From assembly GCF_007570825.1 (NCBI RefSeq), contig NZ_SUNB01000001.1, positions 558,001 to 622,000 on the forward strand: DNA of 64,000 bases. The letters run 5' to 3'. The notes beneath the pieces were generated by a model. That model saw only the letters and a list, made by a program, of their open reading frames with translations. It was not told the DNA's origin and did no database searches. The first letter of the stretch is position 1; each line of letters starts with the position of its first letter. Positions 1 through 8,611 of the stretch are shown in pieces. This stretch comes from Pleionea sediminis (lineage in GTDB: Bacteria; Pseudomonadota; Gammaproteobacteria; Enterobacterales; Kangiellaceae). The translations under genes were made by a program, and so were the position numbers.

Positions 1-707
1 AGCTGGGTAGTGGCAGCAGCTTAAAAATTCGAATTTTACTGGAAGCTCTTCGCCCCAGTGTCTATGTTCCGATGGATATTTCCAAAGCTCATCTAATTGA
101 GTCATCGCAACGATTGGCAGAGGATTACCCATGGCTTGAGGTCCACGCAAATCGAGTCGATTACAGCCAAGACTGGGAAGTGCCAGACTTCGGACCAGGA
201 AGATACAATGCATTCTTCCCGGGTTCCAGTATTGGAAACTTCGATCCCAAAGATGCGTGCCGGTTACTTGAGCAAGTTGCAAAGCTTGTAGGTAATAAAG
301 GCGGCTTGCTAATTGGCGTCGACCTGAAGAAAGAAAAATCCGTGTTAGAAGATGCTTACAATGATTCAGCTGGCGTCACAGCACAATTTAACCTGAACCT
401 GCTTCATCATATTAACCATCAAATGAATTCAGAAATTGATCCTGAAACCTTCTCACATAAAGCAATTTATAATGACCGAGTCGGTAGAATTGAAATGCAT
501 TTGGTGAGTAACAAAGAACAAAGCATACAAATAGAAGATCAAACCTATCGATTTAACAAAGGCGAATCCATTCATACGGAAAGCTCATACAAGTACTCTG
601 TTGAAGAATTTCACCATCTCGTAAAACAAGCGGGATTTGATCCTGTAAAAGTTTGGACCGATGAACAAAACTTGTTCAGCATCCATTATCTGCAAGTTAA
701 CAAATAG
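1..707 (+). CDS. egtD: L-histidine N-alpha-methyltransferase EgtD-like, 5' end missing
   Basis: EgtD-family enzymes trimethylate histidine to hercynine with SAM, the first step of ergothioneine synthesis. The reading frame is open from the first bases of the window and begins inside the SAM-binding motif (LGSGSS, then K), which is typical of EgtD and matches its usual E-L-G-S-G-(S/T) signature. It continues through the FFPGSSIGNF segment, which in the family borders the substrate pocket, and ends SIHYLQVNK. About 235 residues are visible of roughly 320 expected, so the start lies left of the window. The ATG at 72 is internal (PMDIS) and is not the gene start. An EgtB-like partner would be expected upstream but cannot be seen. 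Family assignment is confident; whether the end product is ergothioneine is inference. Confidence 0.88.
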   Translation, partial: LGSGSSLKIRILLEALRPSVYVPMDISKAHLIESSQRLAEDYPWLEVHANRVDYSQDWEVPDFGPGRYNAFFPGSSIGNFDPKDACRLLEQVAKLVGNKGGLLIGVDLKKEKSVLEDAYNDSAGVTAQFNLNLLHHINHQMNSEIDPETFSHKAIYNDRVGRIEMHLVSNKEQSIQIEDQTYRFNKGESIHTESSYKYSVEEFHHLVKQAGFDPVKVWTDEQNLFSIHYLQVNK

Positions 708-720
708 TTCGAACAAATAA

Positions 721-753
721 GCAATGGAATCGCTAGAATAGCGACTCCATTGC
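721..753. terminator. bidirectional hairpin shared by egtD-like and gcvA-like 3' ends
   Basis: Fourteen-base arms at 721-734 and 740-753 pair with one G-T type mismatch around a 5-base loop (agaat). The hairpin follows the plus-strand methyltransferase by 13 bases and contains the last codons and the stop of the minus-strand regulator, so coding and terminator sequence overlap. Neither side has a long T-run (TTATTTGTTC on the minus side), so termination efficiency is uncertain. Confidence 0.6.
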
Positions 754-1641
754 TTGCTCTTGAGCGACCGTCTCAATAATCCAGTCACAAAAAGCCTTTA
801 TTTTGGGCCGTTCAGCCCACTCTTCTGGGCAAACTAGGTCGTATTTGAAATCGCTAGGCAAAACAATATCGTATGGACAAACCAGACGCCCAGCTTCAAT
901 TTCTGGTTGAGCCAATACATTATGTCCTAGAGCAATACCTTGGCCATGAATCGCCGCCTGCATAACCATACTGGAATGAGAAAATACGGGACCTTTACGA
1001 AGATCGATACCTTTTACGCCCGCCAACTTGAGCCACTTTCGCCATTCATCTGTCGTTCCATCATGCAATAACATATGATGTCTCAGGTCATCAGGCTCAG
1101 AGAGAGGTTTCTCACCGGTTAACAAAGCTGGTGAGCACATTGGTGTTAAAAATTCGTTTAATAAAGTTTCGGTATACATTCCAGGATAATCACCTTTTTC
1201 GTAATATATCGCGATATCGATATCATCCTGAAAAAAATCCACTTCGCGGTCCGTTGCTTTCAAACGAACCTCAATATCCGGATAAAGTGAATTAAAGCGA
1301 CTTAGCCTTGGGACCAACCACACAATAGCAAAAGTAGGGACAACTGAGATGTTCAATGCACCTGCTGCACCTTGTGCTTTTAACTGCTCTGTCGCCGCCG
1401 CTAATTTCTCAAAAATATCACGTATTTTTGGCCAATATTCCTGGCCTTGGTCAGTAAGTAATAACTTACGGTTCTTTCTAATGAATAACTGGACTCCTAG
1501 AAACTCTTCGAGGCCCTTAATTTGATGAGAAACTGCGGCCTGTGTCACAAAAAGTTCGTCCGCAGCTCGAGTAAACGATAAATGCCTCGCAGCCGCTTCA
1601 AACGCTCTTAAACTATTTAACGGAGGTAGTCTTCTAGCCAT
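733..1641 (-). CDS. gcvA: LysR-family regulator, GcvA-like
   Basis: This is a 302-residue LysR transcription factor. The N-terminal winged helix-turn-helix (RLPPLNSLRAFEAAARHLSF, then TRAADELFVTQAAVSHQIK) is close to E. coli GcvA, the glycine-cleavage regulator, and the effector domain shares GcvA phrases such as SIVPTFAI-type SVVPTFAIVWLVPRLS, CSPALLTGEKPL, FSHSSMVMQAAIHGQG and EAGRLVCP. The ATG at 1641 was chosen because it gives the standard GcvA length of about 300 and starts right before MARRLPPLN; an open extension to 1746 has no family similarity. No glycine-cleavage genes are in the window, so the regulon may differ. The last codons lie inside a terminator hairpin. Confidence 0.88.
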   Translation of the reverse strand: MARRLPPLNSLRAFEAAARHLSFTRAADELFVTQAAVSHQIKGLEEFLGVQLFIRKNRKLLLTDQGQEYWPKIRDIFEKLAAATEQLKAQGAAGALNISVVPTFAIVWLVPRLSRFNSLYPDIEVRLKATDREVDFFQDDIDIAIYYEKGDYPGMYTETLLNEFLTPMCSPALLTGEKPLSEPDDLRHHMLLHDGTTDEWRKWLKLAGVKGIDLRKGPVFSHSSMVMQAAIHGQGIALGHNVLAQPEIEAGRLVCPYDIVLPSDFKYDLVCPEEWAERPKIKAFCDWIIETVAQEQAMESLF

Positions 1642-1879
1642 AATCACAACATTAGTTTTTCTAATGTGAAACATTATAAATGATCGTTTGAGGCATTGCA
1701 CCAAAATCATTAATATACAAACCGTTCCCGAGAGACACGTTGGCACACTCAGTTTTAACAGGTAGTTTTTTCGAAGTTTGCCAGAAGTACGGCGGTCATC
1801 ACCAAGTGATGAATGGGAAAGTGATTTAGGTATTTGTTAGCGCAATATACATGTAATTCGATGGAGTGAGGTAATCGCC

Positions 1880-2170
1880 ATGAAACAGTTTGCAAGATTT
1901 GTATCGCTTAGCGCGGTAGTTTTTTTCTCAGGCGTGAGCTTAAATACGCAGGCACTAGACTTAAATACTCAGTCATTTGAGTCTAACATCGAGTTGCAAT
2001 TAACTCGTTTAAAAGCTGAAGCATTAATCAGCGTTAAATACGAAATTAAGAACCAACTCAAAGCACCTAAGAGTTTAATTTTGGGTGAAGTTGCGAAGCC
2101 AAAAGCAATGAAAAATCAATTGGCACAAAACACTAATGTTTTGAACAATTTGGAAAACTTAGCGGAATAA
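1880..2170 (+). CDS. small exported protein of unknown function
   Basis: A 96-residue protein with a clear signal peptide: KQFAR at the N-terminus, a hydrophobic core (FVSLSAVVFFSGVSL) and a likely cut after TQA near residue 25. The mature part is about 70 residues, rich in Leu, Lys, Asn and Gln, has no Cys and looks mainly helical. The ribosome site GGAGTGAGG lies 7-15 bases before ATG. The gene stands alone between a divergent regulator and a strong downstream terminator at 2329-2357, so it is probably transcribed alone. I do not recognise a family. It is probably periplasmic or secreted. Confidence 0.7.
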   Translation: MKQFARFVSLSAVVFFSGVSLNTQALDLNTQSFESNIELQLTRLKAEALISVKYEIKNQLKAPKSLILGEVAKPKAMKNQLAQNTNVLNNLENLAE

Positions 2171-2328
2171 TCACGCTAAGGGAACGATTTTCGGGGCTTT
2201 TGCTGATTCAGCTAAAAGCTCCTGAGTGAGTAGCTCAAACTTTTATCTGTCCCAACAGTGATTGATTAGCGTAGTCAGAGCACCTCCTACCCTTTTGGTC
2301 CTATCTGGCTCGACTTTTAGCTAATATC

Positions 2329-2357
2329 AGGCTTGTCTTTTGACAAGCCTTTTTTTT
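2329..2357 (+). terminator. rho-independent terminator
   Basis: Perfect 9-base arms AGGCTTGTC (2329-2337) and GACAAGCCT (2342-2350) around a TTTT loop, followed by an unbroken run of T to 2357. It closes the transcript of the small exported protein ending at 2170. A second, weaker hairpin (gcttttgctg / cagctaaaagc) lies at about 2198-2221. Confidence 0.92.
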
Positions 2358-2442
2358 GCACCGAATTCGTGCTTGCCATTAGCCCCTTCCTGCGGTTAAC
2401 TTGGTTTCTCATTTAAAAATCTCAACTCATTTATCAAAGATC

Positions 2443-3381
2443 ATGCTAAAACACAGGCAATCGACTCACAGTGTCATTATGTGTCGCCCCTTGCGATTTG
2501 GATTTAACGAACAAACAGGGTCTGACAACGAGTTTCAACACAAGCCAAGTAAACAAGAAGCAGAAACAGTTCTTACTAGTGCGTTATCGGAATTCGATAA
2601 CGCGGTCAATCAATTAACCGAACATGGCGTTGAAGTGCTAGTTCTGGAGCACCCCGAAGATTTACACGTTCCAGATGCGGTCTTTCCAAATAATTGGTTT
2701 ACCACTCATTCCGATGGTACGGTTTTACTTTACCCGATGAAAACCGCCAATCGCAAAATTGAAGTCATTCCTCAAAAATTAAATGCACTATTGGAAAACT
2801 CAGGTTATCGAATAAAAAATATAGAAGATATCACCGAATCATTAAACCAAAATCAAATTCTCGAAGGCACCGGTGCCATAATTTTTGACCACGAATACCA
2901 ACAAGCCTACACAGCACTTTCAGATCGATGTGAACAAGCCATTGTAGAGGCTTATTGTCAAAAATATGGATGGCAATCTAATATTTTTAATGCAACCAGT
3001 TCTCACGGAAAATCCGTCTATCACACCAATGTGGTCATGAGTATTGGCTCAGAGTTCGCCGTGATATGCGGTGAGAGTATTGCAAAAACGGAACGAACAA
3101 TTATTTTCGAAAAGCTTGAGTCATGTAAAAAAAAGGTTATCGATATCAGTTTTGAACAGATGGAACGTTATTTTTGTGGAAATATATTAGAAGTAAAAAA
3201 TAGCAAAGACGAAACCACCATTGTTATGTCTCAATCAGCCTGGCGAGGCTTTAACACGACACAGAGGAAACAACTTGAAAATTTAGGTCATTGTCTTATA
3301 AACGATGTTCACACCATTGAGCACATTGGTGGAGGGAGCATGCGCTGCATGATGGCGGAAAACTTTTTGCCCTCAAAATAA
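2443..3381 (+). CDS. ctlX: CtlX-type citrulline/arginine-related amidinohydrolase
   Basis: A 312-residue member of the amidinotransferase/DDAH-like fold that matches the CtlX (citrulline utilisation) group in length and layout. Landmarks are MCRPLRFGFN near the N-terminus, DAVFPNNWFTTH (substrate Asp region), EGTGAIIFD, YHTNVVM (catalytic His region) and the C-terminal nucleophile in GGGSMRCMM. The ATG at 2443 is preferred to an upstream TTG at 2401 because family similarity starts after it; its ribosome site is weak. It stands alone with no arginine deiminase or carbamate kinase beside it. The exact substrate (citrulline, a methylated arginine, or another guanidino compound) cannot be told from sequence. 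Confidence 0.8.
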   Translation: MLKHRQSTHSVIMCRPLRFGFNEQTGSDNEFQHKPSKQEAETVLTSALSEFDNAVNQLTEHGVEVLVLEHPEDLHVPDAVFPNNWFTTHSDGTVLLYPMKTANRKIEVIPQKLNALLENSGYRIKNIEDITESLNQNQILEGTGAIIFDHEYQQAYTALSDRCEQAIVEAYCQKYGWQSNIFNATSSHGKSVYHTNVVMSIGSEFAVICGESIAKTERTIIFEKLESCKKKVIDISFEQMERYFCGNILEVKNSKDETTIVMSQSAWRGFNTTQRKQLENLGHCLINDVHTIEHIGGGSMRCMMAENFLPSK

Positions 3382-3389
3382 ATAGAAAA

Positions 3390-3417
3390 AGCGAGAAAAT
3401 CCAAAGATTGACTCGCT
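3390..3417. terminator. weak bidirectional hairpin between convergent genes
   Basis: Six-base arms AGCGAG and CTCGCT separated by 16 bases, with CTTTT on the plus side and TTTTT on the minus side. It sits between the converging ctlX-like gene and the S9 peptidase gene. The long loop makes it only a moderate terminator candidate. Confidence 0.45.
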
Positions 3418-3447
3418 CTTTTCAAAGTTCGCTTGTTACTTAACTCA

Positions 3448-5406
3448 TTACTTTATATGCGTATTCAAAAACTTAGCAACACGCTTGTAATACTTCACTC
3501 GTTTTTCATCGGATCGAAGACCATGCTCTTCCTGGTCAAATACCAACCACTCAAACTCTTTTTGGCTTTTATCGAGTGCTTCTTTCAGAGCCTCTGCATG
3601 CTCAATCGGCGCAATTTCATCCTTAACTCCATGAATGAGTAAAATTGGTGCCTTAATATTTTTCGCATTATACACCGGAGAATGAGCTTTTAATTGCTTT
3701 TCATCTGTACCAACAAACTCTCTTAAAACTAACCGCGAGGCGTAAGAGTCGGCATAACTACCCTCTTCGTCTAACATATTTAGGTCGTAAATACCCGCCG
3801 AGGCAACTGCACATTGATAAAAATCAGGATATTTAACTAACGATTGAACTGCGGAATAACCACCAAAACTTTGCCCCATAATGCAAATTTGATTTTTATT
3901 AATACGTCCCTGTTGAATCGCCCAATTTGCCGCTTCGTAAATATCACGCTGAATTAAAGTTCCCCAATTTTGGTATCCCGCTTTTTTAAAGGAAAGGCCA
4001 TACCCACCTGAACCTCGGTAATTAACTTGCAACACAGCAAATCCTTGATTCGCTAGCATTTGAACCTCAGCGTTATACCCCCAAATATCTCGAACTCCGT
4101 GTGGTCCACCATGCACCAAAACCACCATAGGTACTTTTTCATTTTTTGGCTTTTGCGGATAGGTAATGTAACCACGAATATTCAATCCATCAGACGATTT
4201 AAATTTGAAAGGCTCTACCACATTGAGTTCAGATGGACTTAGGTGCTTTGCCATAGACAATATAGGACGAATTTCTTGAGTTTTAGTATTAAATAAAACA
4301 AAAGTGCCAGGAGTCGTATCACCCGAAACTGAAACTATCCATTGTTCGCCATTTTGAGATTGACTGGTAATTGATATTGAATAACCTAAAAATGTTTTTG
4401 CGAGAAATTTAAAGTTTTGAGTTTCTTTTGAATCTGGATAAATTAGCTGATAAACCGGATAATCGGGGTATGTTTTTAACGCGATAACCTCTCTGGTATT
4501 TTTACTAAACACTCCTTCTCTAACTAAATCCAATTCAGGATCTTGATAGATTAAACGGCGTTTTCCATCAGATAATTGATATTTAAATAATCCAAGAGTA
4601 TCTCCTCCAGCATTATTGAATGCATAAAACGACTCTCCGACCACTGAAGCGATACTGAACGACTCTCCCATCGAAACTTTATCAATTTCTTTCCAACCAC
4701 CATCTTCCTTCTTTACAAATAGTGTCTGATTACGCTCGGAATCTATAGAATGTGCTAGTTTTAATTTGCCATTTTCATCGGTGTAAAAAGCTGCTCGACG
4801 AGCAGGTGATTTAGCAATACGATGTGTTTTTCCACGGTAAACATCTAATGTCATCACCTCGGGATAAGCACCTCGATTATCCCACTCTGCTGAACTAATC
4901 AAAATATGGTCATCATCATCTTTTAAGACGTCTATGATTTCTGCCCAAGCCTTATTCTCATTGGCTTTGCGACGGCTGTGACGCTTTCCAGGATCGTGAG
5001 CTCGAAAACCAAATATAAATTTACCGTTATCTCCATCATAATCAACAGCATACAACTCGCCCAAATACTTAGGCTCTTCATATTGAACTAAGTTATGCAA
5101 AACTTTAACAACAATCCGATCATTATTGACCCAAAAAATCTCACCAGGAACATTCGCTCCCAAACCGTGATTACCCAGTTGTTTTAAGCTCGGCAAGGCA
5201 AAAAAGTATATGCGTGTTGACTCGCCATTATCGTAAGTTACGGCAACACGCTTTCCATTGGGCGAAATGACCGCTTGTTTATATTGATAGTTTTTAGCGA
5301 AATCTTCGATTGATAATGCTTTCGCTGAAATTGAAAAGATACCGAGGATAAGAAAAATCAGGGGTATTAAAGATGAATTTATTTGATGGTTAAGGTAAAG
5401 AGTCAC
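3448..5406 (-). CDS. exported S9 prolyl-oligopeptidase family peptidase
   Basis: A 652-residue serine peptidase of family S9 (dipeptidyl aminopeptidase/acylaminoacyl peptidase type). A signal peptide spans residues 1-30 (hydrophobic core LIPLIFLILGIFSI, cut near KALS). Residues about 35-390 form the beta-propeller, and residues about 400-652 the alpha/beta hydrolase domain with VLVHGGPHG, nucleophile Ser513 in GQSFGGYSA, Asp596 in GVKDEIAP and His628 in EEHG. The start is GTG at 5406: the only ATG just upstream is out of frame, and the signal peptide begins right after it. It should act on peptides in the periplasm. A second, larger S9 enzyme is at the right edge of the window. Confidence 0.9.
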   Translation of the reverse strand: MTLYLNHQINSSLIPLIFLILGIFSISAKALSIEDFAKNYQYKQAVISPNGKRVAVTYDNGESTRIYFFALPSLKQLGNHGLGANVPGEIFWVNNDRIVVKVLHNLVQYEEPKYLGELYAVDYDGDNGKFIFGFRAHDPGKRHSRRKANENKAWAEIIDVLKDDDDHILISSAEWDNRGAYPEVMTLDVYRGKTHRIAKSPARRAAFYTDENGKLKLAHSIDSERNQTLFVKKEDGGWKEIDKVSMGESFSIASVVGESFYAFNNAGGDTLGLFKYQLSDGKRRLIYQDPELDLVREGVFSKNTREVIALKTYPDYPVYQLIYPDSKETQNFKFLAKTFLGYSISITSQSQNGEQWIVSVSGDTTPGTFVLFNTKTQEIRPILSMAKHLSPSELNVVEPFKFKSSDGLNIRGYITYPQKPKNEKVPMVVLVHGGPHGVRDIWGYNAEVQMLANQGFAVLQVNYRGSGGYGLSFKKAGYQNWGTLIQRDIYEAANWAIQQGRINKNQICIMGQSFGGYSAVQSLVKYPDFYQCAVASAGIYDLNMLDEEGSYADSYASRLVLREFVGTDEKQLKAHSPVYNAKNIKAPILLIHGVKDEIAPIEHAEALKEALDKSQKEFEWLVFDQEEHGLRSDEKRVKYYKRVAKFLNTHIK

Positions 5407-5559
5407 AAAAGGTTCCCATTATTCTTAGTTTTTATTATTAGCAGACGATTGTAGGGATGCAAACCATCTAATTCAAGACACCTACCGAGATTACACTTTT
5501 TACTGGGAAGCCTTAAATTCTCTGCTAAGCTTAACGAAAACAAAGCAAAACAATTACTT

Positions 5560-7314
5560 ATGGAAATTTCAGGCTACCAACTCAAAGAGCAAATTGGCGA
5601 AGGAGGCATGTCAGAAGTTTATCTTGCCGAGCAACTTTCTTTGCGCCGCACCGTTGCCATAAAATTTTTATCCGAACAACTTCTTAATCACACTACGGCT
5701 CTCGACTTATTCGAGAACGAGCCTCTCATCGTAGCTCGATTGAATCACCCCAAAATCATTCACGTTATCGATAAAGGAGTTACAGAATCTGGCAAGCCTT
5801 ACTTTGTTATGGAATACGTTAAGGGTGTGACTTTACACGACCTCGTTCAAGACGATGAAATTCCAATGAGTAAAAAAATACAATATATAATTCAAGTGTG
5901 TCGAGGATTAGCTTACGCACACCGAAATAGTATTGTTCATAGTGATATTAAACCAGCAAACATCATTGTTGATACTGAGGATAACGCTCGTATACTCGAC
6001 TTCGGAATCGCCAGTTTTTATACCGACGAGCGCTTTCAAAGTAACAACCGAACTCAAGTGATAGGAACAGAAAGATACATGGCACCTGAGGTGCAAATAT
6101 CCTCTGCTAACGCAAGTCTACTAAGTGATATTTATTCCTTAGGAGTTATGATGTTTGAAGTGTTTACTGAAAACTTTATAGATCCTGTAAGTCAACCAAA
6201 TATCGAAGCATCAAACTTACCAAAATCGATTAAAAAAGTTATTAGTCAATGTATTGCCAAAGATCCCTCTCAACGCCCCACTTCAGCTTCCGTTGTCGAA
6301 AACCAATTACTACAAGTCATTAAAGGCGCACACCTTGCTGCTAGCCAGAAAGAAAGTGCAGAAAAAGATGTTCAGGCTCTCAATAAAAAATTTACACTGC
6401 TAGATGTGCTTAATGAAAACGAGTTCAGCACTGTTTATTTATACGAAAAGAAAAAATCCAATGACTTAATTGTCATAAAGAAACGAAATCATGATAGTAG
6501 CGGGCTTAAGGAAGCCAAAATACTTTCCAATTTAAAACATCCAAATATCATTAATATTTACGGTACCGCCAGTAATCAGCGTGCCTTTATTGTTGTTATG
6601 GAGTATATGAATGCCGGAGCCTTATCGGATCGTTTGCTTACCCCCTTTAAATTTAACGACTTTTTCTCCATTGCAACCGACCTTGTCGATGCATTGGTGT
6701 TCGCACACCAAAACAGAGTTCATCATGGAAATATTCGCCCCTCCAACATTTTGTTTTCTCAAACCAATGAGGTAAAGCTCACTGACTTCGGATTAAGCGA
6801 GCATTATCATCATGAGGAAGACGTTGACAATTGGTATTCTCCACAAAAAGAAGAAGCGATTTCCCCTCAATTGGATATCTTTGCACTTGGAGCCGTGTTT
6901 TACCACATGCTTACAGGAAGCCCAATACAATGGAAAAAAGGGCAGATTGCTTACACTGAAAATTACGGCGAGTTACCAAAGAGACTGCATGAATTTTTGT
7001 TGAAAATGTTAGCCCTTGAACCCAGTTTTCGATTTCAAACAGCCGTTGAAGTACAACGAGAACTTGCTAAATTAAAAGCACTACCGGAAAAAGACCTAAA
7101 GCGTAAATCTGTCTTCACACCTATCGGCATCAGAAGAAAAGCAAAAGCTTCATTGCCCTTTTTTCGGTGGTTCAATAATCTATTTTGGATTTTGGTATTT
7201 TCGGTCGGCTTCACTTATTTGCAGATTTATTTTTTCTTACCGGAAGTCAAAATTCATATTCATCAAATACTCAGAGAGTTTTTACTGTGGTGGGCTGCTC
7301 AGTTAAAACCTTAA
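5560..7314 (+). CDS. membrane-anchored tandem Ser/Thr kinase plus pseudokinase
   Basis: A 584-residue Hanks-type kinase with two kinase folds. Domain 1 (residues about 6-265) has a Gly-rich loop GEGGMSEVY, VAIK Lys35, the loop HSDIKPAN with catalytic Asp129, DFG Asp147 and APE. The usual HRD Arg is Ser, so it is a non-RD kinase. Domain 2 (about 276-510) has lost the Gly-rich loop (LNENEFSTVY), replaces HRD by HGN (Asn391) and the loop Lys by Arg, and lacks APE, but keeps DFG at 409: it is a likely pseudokinase. A single hydrophobic segment lies at about 540-563 (WILVFSVGFTYLQIYFF), with a short tail. It converges with a triple-FHA gene whose stop is 11 bases away, a likely functional partner since FHA domains bind phosphothreonine. 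Confidence 0.9.
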   Translation: MEISGYQLKEQIGEGGMSEVYLAEQLSLRRTVAIKFLSEQLLNHTTALDLFENEPLIVARLNHPKIIHVIDKGVTESGKPYFVMEYVKGVTLHDLVQDDEIPMSKKIQYIIQVCRGLAYAHRNSIVHSDIKPANIIVDTEDNARILDFGIASFYTDERFQSNNRTQVIGTERYMAPEVQISSANASLLSDIYSLGVMMFEVFTENFIDPVSQPNIEASNLPKSIKKVISQCIAKDPSQRPTSASVVENQLLQVIKGAHLAASQKESAEKDVQALNKKFTLLDVLNENEFSTVYLYEKKKSNDLIVIKKRNHDSSGLKEAKILSNLKHPNIINIYGTASNQRAFIVVMEYMNAGALSDRLLTPFKFNDFFSIATDLVDALVFAHQNRVHHGNIRPSNILFSQTNEVKLTDFGLSEHYHHEEDVDNWYSPQKEEAISPQLDIFALGAVFYHMLTGSPIQWKKGQIAYTENYGELPKRLHEFLLKMLALEPSFRFQTAVEVQRELAKLKALPEKDLKRKSVFTPIGIRRKAKASLPFFRWFNNLFWILVFSVGFTYLQIYFFLPEVKIHIHQILREFLLWWAAQLKP

Positions 7315-7324
7315 ATTGCATTCA

Positions 7325-8503
7325 CTAAAAAAGTGCAAAAAACAGCAAAGCCGCGCCGCCTAAAACAGCAACGAAAATTGTCCACATTCCAAAATCGAAC
7401 GATGACTTTTCATCCTCAAAAAATATTTTGTTTGGTTTGTCACCTTCAGCTTGAAATATTAAGTCAACACCGCCAATAGTAACTTCATCTCCATCAACCA
7501 AGGTAGCGCGAGTCGTCATTCGAGAGTTAACCAGTAATCCATTTGCTGCGCCATTGTTTTTTATACTCCAAAAACGTCCCTTTTTGAAGACTTCAACATG
7601 CCGGCCAGAAACACTGGTATCTTCTCTTGATAAATGATGACCAAGCATTCGACCAATTGGCGATCCTGTCGACTCAACTTCGTAAAGCTTGCCACGTACT
7701 GCCGATGACTTGCCATGAAAAAATGCCTTTTCAAGCGTCATATCGTCAGTAATCGTATCGACACTTTGCGGCGTTGGGTATTTGCCTGTTGCTTTGGGTG
7801 CTTTTGCGCTCGCTGTTTTAGTTTCTCGTATTGTCGTGTTGTAAACTTGCTGTTGTTGATCGCTTACTTCACCAGTAAAGATGACTTTAAAACAAAACTC
7901 ATCTACTCGAATTTCATCGCCATGCTTTAATAACGCTTCCGGTTTTCTCTCACCATTAATAAAAGTTCCATTTGCCGACTGCAAATCTTTAATTCGAAGC
8001 TTATTATCGGCAAAGGTTATTTGTGCATGCTTTCGCGATACATGAGGCATTGGAATTGCAATATCACAATCGGTATCTCGACCTAGAGTAATCGATTTGG
8101 ATACCGGAAATATTTGTCCTGAAAAAGGAGCCGTTTGTGCTTGAATTAACCAGTCGCTTAACGCGTCTCTTATCTGCGTCTTGTTGCTCGCTTCGTCTCG
8201 ACGTGGACTTCGATTAAGCAAAGGATCAACCAACTCAAGTTCGGTATCTCCAATCTTGATAATATCCCATGCTTTTAAATCGATATTTAAAGCTATAAGA
8301 GCACCATTAACAAACGAGCTTTTCGTTGTCGACTTGTGAACAAACTCAATGTCGTTGTCTTTAATATGCAATTCAGCATGATGAGGATCAACACGGGCTG
8401 AATCAATCACAATATCGCACGATGGGTCACTACCAATCGTGATCAGAGAATCCACCAACCATCGGTCGGGGCGTGATTTATCTCTGAATTGTAACTTCAA
8501 CAT
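7325..8503 (-). CDS. triple FHA-domain protein with C-terminal membrane anchor
   Basis: A 392-residue protein with three forkhead-associated domains. FHA1 (about 1-95) has IGSDPSCDI, where the phosphothreonine-contacting Arg of the usual G-R is Ser, so it may not bind phosphopeptide. FHA2 (about 120-210) is canonical (LGRDTDCDI, VSRKHAQI, NGTFING). FHA3 (about 270-360) has IGRMLG, VSGRH and NGLLVN. A Ala/Thr/Lys-rich linker separates FHA2 and FHA3. The C-terminal 20 residues (WTIFVAVLGGAALLFFALF) form a tail anchor, placing the FHA domains in the cytoplasm. It faces the tandem kinase gene tail to tail, suggesting a kinase/receiver pair at the inner membrane. No phosphatase gene is next to it. 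Confidence 0.9.
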   Translation of the reverse strand: MLKLQFRDKSRPDRWLVDSLITIGSDPSCDIVIDSARVDPHHAELHIKDNDIEFVHKSTTKSSFVNGALIALNIDLKAWDIIKIGDTELELVDPLLNRSPRRDEASNKTQIRDALSDWLIQAQTAPFSGQIFPVSKSITLGRDTDCDIAIPMPHVSRKHAQITFADNKLRIKDLQSANGTFINGERKPEALLKHGDEIRVDEFCFKVIFTGEVSDQQQQVYNTTIRETKTASAKAPKATGKYPTPQSVDTITDDMTLEKAFFHGKSSAVRGKLYEVESTGSPIGRMLGHHLSREDTSVSGRHVEVFKKGRFWSIKNNGAANGLLVNSRMTTRATLVDGDEVTIGGVDLIFQAEGDKPNKIFFEDEKSSFDFGMWTIFVAVLGGAALLFFALF

Positions 8504-8611
8504 CCGATTGTTTCCTCATAAGTGTCGGCTCTGTATATCAATCTCGTTTAACCGCTACTATCTAGTATAGGCTTTTATTATAAGTTGCTTATTCTAATGT
8601 AGACCAACTTT

